A stretch of DNA of 5,548 nt from Bryobacteraceae bacterium. GTDB taxonomy: Bacteria > Acidobacteriota > Terriglobia > Bryobacterales > Bryobacteraceae. Under the pieces are notes generated by a model, which saw only the letters and a list, made by a program, of their open reading frames with translations, was not told the DNA's origin and made no database searches. Shown piece after piece: positions 1 to 5,548 of this stretch (the first letter of the stretch is position 1; every line of letters starts with the position of its first letter). The DNA is taken from assembly GCA_025350445.1 (NCBI GenBank), contig JANXXV010000114.1, positions 1 to 5,548 of the forward strand. Reading direction: 5' to 3'. The translations under genes were made by a program, and so were the position numbers.

Positions 1-480
1 CCTGTTTCGGTGCTGATTGAGCACGGACTGCCCGACAAAATGCTCGAGAAGTTGCTCGAAGTCGGAATCACCACTGTCGAGAAGCTTGGCAATATGACAC
101 CCGAGGAACTGGAAGAAATTCCAGGCATCGGCCCGAAAATGGTCGAGAAGATCCAGGATGCCGTCGTCAGCTATTACGGCCAGTACGAGGAATCCGTGGA
201 TGTGCCGCAAAGCGGAGAGTCTCAGCAACAGGAGCCGTCTCTCGAAACAGGAACTGAACCGGCGGCACTCGAACTGAATGGACATGCGGATGTCGAAGCA
301 GACCCGCCGGCGGTTGCCGCCGCGGTTGTAACACCTGAGGTTGTAGCATCTGAGGTTGTAACATCTGAGGTTGTAACATCTGAGGTTGTAACAGATGAGG
401 TTGTACCAGATGAGGTTGTACCAGCGGAACCTACAGACCCGGATCACACTGAGTCTGCTAGGATAAAGGACGCGGAGTAA
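1..480 (+). CDS. nusA: Transcription termination/antitermination factor NusA, C-terminal fragment
   Basis: This is the last 159 residues of NusA, open at the left edge, so the N-terminal, S1 and KH domains lie outside the window. Residues 14-51 of the fragment form a helix-hairpin-helix unit of the NusA C-terminal type: MLEKLLEVGITTVEKLG is followed by MTPEELEEIPGIGPKMVEKI, with the PGIG hairpin at residues 41-44. NusA binds RNA polymerase and nascent RNA and modulates pausing, termination and antitermination in the cytoplasm. After about residue 58 the protein becomes an acidic, low-complexity tail of about 100 residues (QQQEP, then repeated EVVTS units), with no domain that I recognise. The gene ends in TAA 75 bp before infB, the classical neighbour. 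The family call rests on the HhH unit plus the infB-rbfA context. A different HhH protein is possible but unlikely here. Confidence 0.9.
   Translation, partial: PVSVLIEHGLPDKMLEKLLEVGITTVEKLGNMTPEELEEIPGIGPKMVEKIQDAVVSYYGQYEESVDVPQSGESQQQEPSLETGTEPAALELNGHADVEADPPAVAAAVVTPEVVASEVVTSEVVTSEVVTDEVVPDEVVPAEPTDPDHTESARIKDAE
322..426 (+). repeat. 15-bp in-frame tandem repeat in the nusA tail (7 units)
   Basis: Seven head-to-tail 15-bp units with consensus GAGGTTGTAACATCT start at 322, 337, 352, 367, 382, 397 and 412. The units at 352 and 367 are identical. The first unit begins GCG instead of GAG, and the last ones drift to GTACCAGAT and GTACCAGCG. Because 15 is a multiple of three, each unit encodes one pentapeptide of the form E-V-V-[TAP]-[SDPA], giving an acidic, valine-rich segment. 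High nucleotide identity, including third codon positions, points to recent expansion by slippage rather than old selection on the peptide. Confidence 0.93.
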
Positions 481-523
481 TTTTTTCGGGTCTAGTGTTC
501 CAGATCGCCTACGTTATACAAGA

Positions 524-536
524 CAAGACTGTCTTG
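524..536. promoter_or_regulatory. 13-bp perfect palindrome upstream of infB
   Basis: The arms CAAGAC (524-529) and GTCTTG (531-536) are exact reverse complements around a single T. They end 19 bp before the infB start. As RNA this would be at most a 5-bp stem with a 3-base loop. As DNA it could be a small operator. It sits in the only spacer between nusA and infB. No function is shown, and a chance palindrome of this length is possible. Confidence 0.35.
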
Positions 537-555
537 ATGGTGCAGTTTTTTAACT

Positions 556-3500
556 ATGAAGAAGAAAGTCCGAATCAATGAGTTGGCGCGAGAGCTCGAG
601 GTCAAGCCAAACAAGATTCTCGAATTGTTGCCGGAACTGGGGGTCCAGGAAAAGAAGACCCACTCGAGCTCCATTGATGAGGATGTCGCCGTTATTGTTA
701 AGCAGCGGCTGGCCGGCAGCTCCGACGCCGACTACGTTCATGATGACGGCGAAGGTGACGGCCACGATGACTTTGGCGGTCACGACTCCGACGATTCCGA
801 ATCGGAAGGCGCCCGCGAAATGGCCGAGCCGGTAATGACCCGTACCGCCGAAGCCCGCGGTTCCTCCTATGAGCAGGTTGCCGTCGCCGATGCGCCGCCT
901 GTTATTGAGAACCACGCTCCGCCCGCCCGCCCCCTGGCTGCGCCCTTGCGTCCTCCGTTGGGAGGCGCTGTTGCTCATCGCGACACAACCGCCCCACACG
1001 CTCCGCCGCAGGTTCCTCCAAGACATGCAGCCGCACAGGTTGTACCGGCCGCGCCGCCGCGGGTTATTGTTCAATCGCCAACTCCGGTTCAGCCCGTTGC
1101 GGGCGTCGCCGTTGCTCCAGCCGCAGTTCCAACCGCTGTTCCAACCGCTGTTCCAACCGTTGTTCCAGCCGCTGCTCCAGCCGTTGCACCAAGTGCCGCA
1201 CCCGGTCCACCGGTGCCGATGCCGTCCGCTCCGGCCTCCAGGCCCGGGGCTCCCTCCAGGCCGGCAATTCCGGGGCGGAACATGCCGATCTACCGGCCCG
1301 GACAAGTTTTGTCCGGACCCCGCCAGCCGCTTCCGCCGGGCGTAGTTACCGAATCGCGAACCGCTGAAGCCCGTACTCCCGGGCCAGCTTCGCCAAGCGC
1401 GCCCGCGCACCCGGCACAACGTCCTGCGGGTCCGCGCATGCCTTCCGCTCCACCCAGCATCGCCATCCCCGCCCGGACCATGCACCCGCATGCCCAGCCG
1501 GGCGCGCCGCAGAGCCCGCAACCAGCGCCTCAGCACCGCCCTAACTTCGCTGGACAACCGGTCGCGCGCCCTGTGGTACCGCCACGGGCCGATCTGGTCG
1601 CCCGCCTGGCCCAATCGAAAGCAATGCCCGGACCGGCAGCCCCCGCGGCTCCCCGGCCCGGAATGCCCACCCGCCCGCAGGCAAGTCCCGTTCCGGGCCA
1701 GCCAATCTATCGCGGCCCCATTCGCCCTGGTCAACCGCTCATGCGCGGCCCGGGTGGTCCAATTGGGCCGGGCGTCCCCGCCGGTCCGGGTGGATTTCAG
1801 AATCGCGGCCCCCGCGCCAGGCCGCTGCATCCCACCTCGCCCATGCGCCCCGGTGGCATCGAGCCAGCCGCTCCGCCGCCAACGGATACGCAGCGCCGTC
1901 CGCAGTTTAAGCCCGGTAGCGCGCGTCCGGTGGACCGTCGGCGCGATATGGAAGGGAAGAGCTTCCGGCAACCTGTTCAGCGCCGGGAACAACCCGCGCC
2001 CCCTCCTCCCATCGACCGCGAGATCACCATCGCCGAAGGCATCACCGTTAAGGAGTTGTCTGAAAAGCTCGGTATCAAGGCGAACCTCGTCATCAAGAAA
2101 CTGGTGGAGCGGAAGATTTTCGCCACCATCAACCAGAACCTCGATTCGAAGATGGCCGAGGATATCTCCCGCGAATTCGGCGCTGCTACCAAGAACGTCA
2201 GCTACGAAGAGGAGAAGACGCAAGAGGTTGAACTAGCCGAGGATACGAAGGATCTGGTGCGCCGCGCCCCCGTGGTCACCATCATGGGTCACGTCGATCA
2301 CGGTAAAACATCGTTGCTCGACGCCATCCGCTCCGCCAACGTGGCGGGAAGGGAAGCCGGCGGCATCACCCAGCACATCGGCGCCTATCAAATCGAGAAG
2401 AACGGCCGCAAGATCGTATTTATCGACACCCCGGGTCACGAAGCCTTCACCCGCATGCGGGCCCGCGGCGCCAAGGTAACCGACATTGTGATTCTGGTGG
2501 TCAGCGCGGACGACGGCGTAATGCCGCAGACGCTCGAAGCCATCGATCACGCGCGTGCCGCCAAGGTCCCGATCATTGTTGCCATTAACAAGATCGATAA
2601 GCCGGACGCGCAGCCTGAAAGAGTGAAGCAGCAACTGGCCGATCGCAATCTTCTCGCCGAAGATTGGGGTGGCGATACAGTCATGGTGCCCGTGTCCGCC
2701 AAGACAAAAACGAACCTCGATCTGTTGCTCGAAATGGTCTTGCTTGTCGCCGATATTGGGGACTTCAAGGCTAACCCCATGCGTCCGGGCGTCGGTACCG
2801 TGCTCGAAGCGCAACTCGATCGCGGCCGTGGTCCCGTGGCTACGGTGCTGGTCCAGAATGGAACGCTGCGTGTCGGCGACTTCTTCATCTGCGGCCAGGT
2901 GTTCGGCAAGATCCGCGCCATGTTCGGCGATTTGGGCCAGCAGGTCAGGGAAGCCGAGCCGTCCACTCCGGTGGAAGTACTCGGGCTCGATTCCATGCCC
3001 GAAGTGGGTGACAGCTTCCAGGTGATTACCGATACCGCGAAGGCGAAACAGATTGTCCTATACCGCGAAGCCAAAAACCGCGAGAAGTCCATGCAGAAGG
3101 GCAGCCGGCTTACGCTCGAACAGTTCCACGAACAGGTGAAAGAGGGAGATATCAAAGAACTCAATATCATCCTCAAGACCGACGTGGGCGGTACCGCGGA
3201 AGTCCTCTCCGACATGCTGCAGAAGCTGTCGAACGAGAAGGTCAAAATCCGGGTGCTAAGCAAGGGCGTCGGCGCCATCACAGAGAGTGACGTGCTTTTG
3301 GCATCCGCTTCCGAAGCAGTCATTATCGGGTTCAACGTCAAGCCGGAACGCGCCGCCTCCTCCATTGCGGAGAAGGAAAAAGTCGATATCCGGTTGCACT
3401 CGATCATCTACGAACTGACCGACGAAATCAAGAAGGCCATGTCGGGCATGCTCGATCCCGTCTACAAGGAAGTGTTCAAGGGCCGCGCCGTGGTCCGGGA

Positions 3501-3768
3501 CGTCTTCAAGATTACCAAGGTTGGTATCGTGGCGGGTTCGCAGGTTACCGATGGCGTCCTTACCCGCAACAGCCACGTCCGCGTCATCCGCGAAAACGTG
3601 GTGGTTCACACCGGTAAGATCGAATCGCTAAAACGTTTCAAGGACGATGTGAGCGAAGTGAAGGCCGGATTTGAATGCGGCGTCACCGTAGCGAACTTCG
3701 CCGACGTAAAAGCCGGCGATGTGTTTGAATCATTCGTGAATGAACGCCAGGCGACGGAGATTTTCTAA
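556..3768 (+). CDS. infB: Translation initiation factor IF-2
   Basis: This GTPase brings formyl-Met-tRNA to the 30S P site and promotes 50S joining. It has 1070 residues, longer than the roughly 740-890 of Bacillus or E. coli. An IF2_N module lies at about 1-52 ([20 protein letters not shown]). An acidic stretch follows at 57-88, then a Pro/Ala-rich linker to about 385, a Gly/Pro/Arg part at 386-440 and a basic part to 480. A second IF2_N module is at 489-545. The G domain is intact: G1 GHVDHGKT 578-585, G2 around GGITQH 602-607, G3 DTPGH 624-628, G4 NKID 678-681, G5 SAK 714-716. Domain II starts near 745 ([21 protein letters not shown]), domain III spans about 866-960, and the tRNA-binding C2 domain runs from about 975 to the end (SLKRFKDD and ECGVTV motifs). 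ATG 556 is chosen because an in-frame TGA lies at 535-537 and the IF2_N motif begins at once. The bases before it (GCAGTTTTTTAACT) contain no Shine-Dalgarno. Confidence 0.98.
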   Translation: MKKKVRINELARELEVKPNKILELLPELGVQEKKTHSSSIDEDVAVIVKQRLAGSSDADYVHDDGEGDGHDDFGGHDSDDSESEGAREMAEPVMTRTAEARGSSYEQVAVADAPPVIENHAPPARPLAAPLRPPLGGAVAHRDTTAPHAPPQVPPRHAAAQVVPAAPPRVIVQSPTPVQPVAGVAVAPAAVPTAVPTAVPTVVPAAAPAVAPSAAPGPPVPMPSAPASRPGAPSRPAIPGRNMPIYRPGQVLSGPRQPLPPGVVTESRTAEARTPGPASPSAPAHPAQRPAGPRMPSAPPSIAIPARTMHPHAQPGAPQSPQPAPQHRPNFAGQPVARPVVPPRADLVARLAQSKAMPGPAAPAAPRPGMPTRPQASPVPGQPIYRGPIRPGQPLMRGPGGPIGPGVPAGPGGFQNRGPRARPLHPTSPMRPGGIEPAAPPPTDTQRRPQFKPGSARPVDRRRDMEGKSFRQPVQRREQPAPPPPIDREITIAEGITVKELSEKLGIKANLVIKKLVERKIFATINQNLDSKMAEDISREFGAATKNVSYEEEKTQEVELAEDTKDLVRRAPVVTIMGHVDHGKTSLLDAIRSANVAGREAGGITQHIGAYQIEKNGRKIVFIDTPGHEAFTRMRARGAKVTDIVILVVSADDGVMPQTLEAIDHARAAKVPIIVAINKIDKPDAQPERVKQQLADRNLLAEDWGGDTVMVPVSAKTKTNLDLLLEMVLLVADIGDFKANPMRPGVGTVLEAQLDRGRGPVATVLVQNGTLRVGDFFICGQVFGKIRAMFGDLGQQVREAEPSTPVEVLGLDSMPEVGDSFQVITDTAKAKQIVLYREAKNREKSMQKGSRLTLEQFHEQVKEGDIKELNIILKTDVGGTAEVLSDMLQKLSNEKVKIRVLSKGVGAITESDVLLASASEAVIIGFNVKPERAASSIAEKEKVDIRLHSIIYELTDEIKKAMSGMLDPVYKEVFKGRAVVRDVFKITKVGIVAGSQVTDGVLTRNSHVRVIRENVVVHTGKIESLKRFKDDVSEVKAGFECGVTVANFADVKAGDVFESFVNERQATEIF
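1108..1191 (+). repeat. 12-bp in-frame tandem repeat in the infB linker (7 degenerate units)
   Basis: Seven 12-bp units start at 1108, 1120, 1132, 1144, 1156, 1168 and 1180. The best copies are the identical ACCGCTGTTCCA units at 1132 and 1144, and the flanking units differ by a few bases. Each encodes a tetrapeptide of the form [AT]-[AV]-[AV]-P, producing the [19 protein letters not shown] stretch in the disordered linker between the two IF2_N modules. The pattern is typical of replication-slippage growth in a region with little structural constraint. Confidence 0.85.
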
Positions 3769-3803
3769 AGGGCTGTCATGAAGCGTTCAATCTCCGACAA
3801 TAG

Positions 3804-3860
3804 CCGGGTCATCCCGGGTGGGGCAGGCGCCCTCGCCTGCGCGGAGGCCCCTGCCTCCGC
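3804..3860. repeat. Cluster of three tandem perfect-stem hairpins between infB and the DUF503 gene
   Basis: Three adjacent inverted repeats fill most of this spacer. The first pairs CCGGG (3804-3808) with CCCGG (3813-3817) around TCAT. The second pairs GCAGGCG (3823-3829) with CGCCTGC (3834-3840) around CCCT. The third pairs GCGGAGGC (3841-3848) with GCCTCCGC (3853-3860), again around CCCT. The second and third abut with no spacer and share the same loop. No run of T follows, so this is not a standard intrinsic terminator. Since the rest of the operon continues downstream, a REP-like dispersed element, an mRNA-stability or processing structure, or partial attenuation are all possible. The base pairing is seen directly; the role is inferred. 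Confidence 0.75.
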
Positions 3861-3894
3861 CTCTGTGAGCTCATCTCCCAAGCCTTAACCTAAG

Positions 3895-4182
3895 ATGCCC
3901 TCCATCGGCGTAGTGACCATGGAACTCAGGCTTGACCAGTCGCATTCTCTCAAAGAGAAGCGCCACGTTGTCAAGAGCCTCAAAGACCGCCTACGCCACA
4001 AGTTCAACGTAGCCGTAGCCGAAATCGCCTTCCAGGATCTGTGGCAGCGGGGACTCATAGCCGCCGTGACGGTCTCAAGCGACCGACACAACGCCGAGAT
4101 CATCCTCCATTCGGTGGAGGACGAGGCCGCCTCATTACTAGGCTCCGCCTTGGTGTCCGCCACCTTGGAGTGGTTGGAGTAA
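3895..4182 (+). CDS. DUF503 family protein (YlxP-like)
   Basis: A 95-residue protein with the DUF503 signature: a short beta start (IGVVTMELRL), then SHSLKEKRHVVKSLKDRLR (16-34), HKFNVAVAE (35-43), QDLWQR (47-52), a hydrophobic strand (LIAAVTVSSD) and a C-terminal helix. Length matches the family. The biochemical role is not firmly known; its steady position between infB and rbfA suggests a part in ribosome assembly or translation, which is inference from context. The start at 3895 is preferred over an in-frame ATG at 3919 because family members have the IGV strand before the MELRL segment. TAA lies in frame at 3886-3888, so the gene cannot extend further upstream. No Shine-Dalgarno is seen ahead of the ATG (CTTAACCTAAG). 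The stop is two bases before rbfA. Confidence 0.9.
   Translation: MPSIGVVTMELRLDQSHSLKEKRHVVKSLKDRLRHKFNVAVAEIAFQDLWQRGLIAAVTVSSDRHNAEIILHSVEDEAASLLGSALVSATLEWLE
4176..4179 (+). promoter_or_regulatory. Ribosome binding site of rbfA
   Basis: GGAG lies 5 bases before ATG 4185, inside the last codons of the DUF503 gene. It fixes the rbfA start at 4185; the reading frame is also open upstream to 4041, but that part overlaps the DUF503 gene in another frame. It is the only clear Shine-Dalgarno among the starts in this window. Confidence 0.7.
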
Positions 4183-4184
4183 TT

Positions 4185-4571
4185 ATGGACCCTCGCCGAT
4201 CCGAACGTCTTTCTCAAGCGATGCGCGAAGAGCTGGAAGAGATGATCAGCTATGAAATGGGCGATCCCCGCATCGACGTCCAGGCTGTCAGCGATGTGCT
4301 GGTAACGCCCGATGGACGGAAAGCCCGCGTTCTCCTGATTCTCACCTCCAACGCGCAAAAACAGGAAGAAACCATCGAGGCGCTGAATCACGCCAAAGGC
4401 TTTCTCCGCGTGGAATTGGGTCAGCGGCTTAACATTTTCCGCATCCCCGAACTGCATTTTGAAGCCGCCATCGCAGCGGAACTTGGCTCCCGTATAAGCC
4501 ATCTCCTCAAACGCGTCAGGAAGGGACGCCCCCGCGCGGACGAGCCCCCTGAAAAAAAACCGGTCGAGTGA
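4185..4571 (+). CDS. rbfA: 30S ribosome-binding factor RbfA
   Basis: RbfA is a small KH-fold protein that binds the immature 30S subunit and helps 16S rRNA 5'-end maturation and cold adaptation. The protein has 128 residues, normal for the family. Visible family features are an N-terminal helix (RSERLSQAMREELEEMIS, 5-22), DPRI at 27-30, the SDVLVTPD strand at 36-43, a KARVLLIL strand, the helix KGFLRVELGQRL at 71-82, the RIPELHF strand at 86-92, and a closing helix SRISHLLKRV. A basic and Pro-rich tail follows (RKGRPRADEPPEKKPVE). Two bases separate it from the DUF503 stop, and its own TGA overlaps the next start as GTGA, so the three genes are almost certainly cotranscribed and likely translationally coupled. 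An A8 run at 4552-4559 encodes the tail lysines. Confidence 0.95.
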   Translation: MDPRRSERLSQAMREELEEMISYEMGDPRIDVQAVSDVLVTPDGRKARVLLILTSNAQKQEETIEALNHAKGFLRVELGQRLNIFRIPELHFEAAIAAELGSRISHLLKRVRKGRPRADEPPEKKPVE

Positions 4572-5548
4572 AACGCTTTGTGATATTTTTGTTCTTGGCG
4601 GCATTGGCCCTGCGGGCGCCGGTGACGGCCGCCGATCCGGAAATCCTGCGTTTCGAGGAGAGTATGGATGCGATGGGGTCGACGTACTCGATTATCGTGT
4701 ACGGAATCGACCGCGCCGGAATGCTGGGAGCCGTGGAGTTGGCGTTCGATGAGGCTAGACGCCTCGACCAACTACTCTCAAACTACCGTCCCGCCAGCGA
4801 GTGGAGCCAGGTAAATCGCTACGCCGCGGAAAGGCCGGTAAAAGTTTCAAGCGAGTTGTTCGATCTTCTCGCCGCGTGCATCGAATATAGCCGCGAAAGT
4901 GACGGCGCCTTCGATATATCGGTGGGGCCGCTGATGAAAGTTTGGGGATTCTATAAAGGATCCGGCCACTTGCCGCATCGGGCGGAAGTGCGTGGCGCGC
5001 TTACCCATGTAGGTTATCGGAATCTGATTCTCGATCCGAAAGCGCAAACTGTAAGGTTTAGCCAAGCTGGCGTAGAGATCGACCCCGGCGGAATCGGCAA
5101 AGGCTATGCAGTCGACCGCATGGCGGCGCTGCTGAAGGCGAACGGCGTTGTTTCGGGAATGGTGAGCGGTGGCGGCAGCAGCATCTATGCCATTGGAACG
5201 CCGCCGGATGAGAAGCGGGGCTGGCGGATCAGTATTCGCCATCCGCGCGACGAACGCAAGACGGTGCTGGAAGTGTTTTTGAAAGACGAGTCGATGTCAA
5301 CGTCCGGAAGTTACGAGAAATTCTTCCGGGCCGAAGGGCGGATTTACAGCCATATCATGGATCCGCGTACTGGATTTCCCGCTCCCGGGATGCTGTCGGC
5401 CTCGGTCATCGCACCGAAGACCATCGATAGCGAAGCATGGGCCAAGCCGTTCTTTATCGATGGCTTGAAGAAGGGCCGCCAATGGGCGGTGGAATTTAAA
5501 TCCAAAGGATTCCGCGTGTATCTCTGCGAAGACAGATCGGAATTGTCA
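4568..5548 (+). CDS. apbE: ApbE-type FAD:protein FMN transferase, exported, 3' end cut off
   Basis: There are 327 codons without a stop, so the gene is nearly complete (family members are usually about 300-350 residues). ApbE enzymes cleave FAD and attach FMN covalently to a Ser/Thr of target proteins outside the cytoplasm, such as Rnf/Nqr subunits and FMN-binding-domain proteins. Seen: GTG start, KR, a hydrophobic stretch (4-15) and a likely cleavage site near VTAA (19-22), but no lipobox Cys; MGSTYSI 36-42; RPASEWSQVN 74-83; FDISVGPLMKVWGF 115-128; DPGGIGKGYAVD 172-183; SGGGSS; STSGSY 244-249; YSHIMDPRTGFP 260-271; and DSEAWAKPFFIDG 287-299. The last motif normally reads like ADALATALFVLG, and the GGIGKG segment normally has Ala instead of the second-to-last Gly-Lys pair's Gly, so probable metal-ligand positions differ (see findings). 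The GTG overlaps the rbfA stop by four bases, and no strong Shine-Dalgarno is seen. Which flavoprotein it serves cannot be told from this window. Confidence 0.9.
   Translation, partial: MKRFVIFLFLAALALRAPVTAADPEILRFEESMDAMGSTYSIIVYGIDRAGMLGAVELAFDEARRLDQLLSNYRPASEWSQVNRYAAERPVKVSSELFDLLAACIEYSRESDGAFDISVGPLMKVWGFYKGSGHLPHRAEVRGALTHVGYRNLILDPKAQTVRFSQAGVEIDPGGIGKGYAVDRMAALLKANGVVSGMVSGGGSSIYAIGTPPDEKRGWRISIRHPRDERKTVLEVFLKDESMSTSGSYEKFFRAEGRIYSHIMDPRTGFPAPGMLSASVIAPKTIDSEAWAKPFFIDGLKKGRQWAVEFKSKGFRVYLCEDRSELS

Noticed and set aside
322..426. CRISPR-like direct repeats
   Set aside because: The 15-bp units are contiguous without spacers and are in frame within nusA.
435..493. Possible terminator after nusA: AGACCCG (435-441) pairs with CGGGTCT (487-493), and a T6 run lies at 481-486
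   Set aside because: The pairing arms are 45 bases apart, and the T-run lies before the second arm instead of after it, so this is not an intrinsic terminator layout.
514..519. TTATAC resembling a -10 box before infB
   Set aside because: No -35-like sequence is seen at suitable spacing, and a single hexamer match is weak.
1036..1050. AGGTTGTACC in infB resembles the nusA repeat unit
   Set aside because: It is a single 10-base match encoding a common Val-Val-Pro run in low-complexity sequence; chance is the simplest explanation.
550..2223. 557-codon open frame on the minus strand opposite the first half of infB
   Set aside because: It mirrors the GC-rich, stop-poor linker region. Its translation is low complexity (Trp/Gly/Asn and Arg-rich repeats) with no recognisable domain, and infB on the + strand is certain.
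2547..3407. Minus-strand open frames opposite the G domain and domain II/III of infB, including 2233-2814
   Set aside because: They lie fully antisense to highly conserved IF-2 coding sequence, and their translations resemble no known protein.
4041..4184. Upstream extension of rbfA to an earlier start at 4041
   Set aside because: It would overlap the DUF503 gene in another frame and add residues not found in RbfA. ATG 4185 has a good GGAG site and matches the family N terminus.
3885..4604. 239-codon minus-strand frame across the DUF503 gene and rbfA
   Set aside because: It is antisense to two clear family members in a compact operon; its translation shows no domain.

Overview
The window is a piece of a bacterial translation and transcription-factor operon with every gene on the + strand. 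In order it holds the 3' end of nusA, a very long infB (IF-2), a DUF503/YlxP-type gene, rbfA, and most of an apbE-type flavin transferase gene that runs off the right edge. The high GC content, an IF-2 of 1070 residues with a huge Pro/Ala-rich linker, and the order nusA-infB-DUF503-rbfA suggest an acidobacterium, perhaps of the Solibacter/Bryobacter group. That placement is inferred from gene order and protein style, not from a database search.

Layout: 1-480 is the C-terminal helix-hairpin-helix part of NusA plus an acidic, valine-rich tail built on a 15-bp tandem repeat. 481-555 is a short spacer with a 13-bp perfect palindrome and no clear ribosome binding site. 556-3768 is infB. 3769-3894 is a 126-bp spacer carrying three back-to-back perfect-stem hairpins. 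3895-4182 is the DUF503 gene, and 4185-4571 is rbfA, two bases after it and with a good Shine-Dalgarno. 4568-5548 is the apbE-type gene, whose GTG start overlaps the rbfA stop as GTGA; it has a signal peptide and no stop inside the window.

Functionally, NusA (transcription elongation, termination and antitermination), IF-2 (initiator tRNA delivery and subunit joining) and RbfA (30S maturation) form the classical nusA-infB operon. DUF503/YlxP proteins are regularly found between infB and rbfA in Gram-positive and other bacteria. The apbE-type gene is the unexpected member: it encodes an exported flavin-transfer enzyme but appears translationally coupled to rbfA, and its predicted metal-ligand positions differ from the family consensus.

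I see no RNA gene, insertion sequence, CRISPR array, phage element or defence system. Most of the window is ordinary core-genome sequence. The points worth a second look are the intergenic hairpin cluster, the in-frame micro-satellite expansions in nusA and infB, and the atypical apbE.
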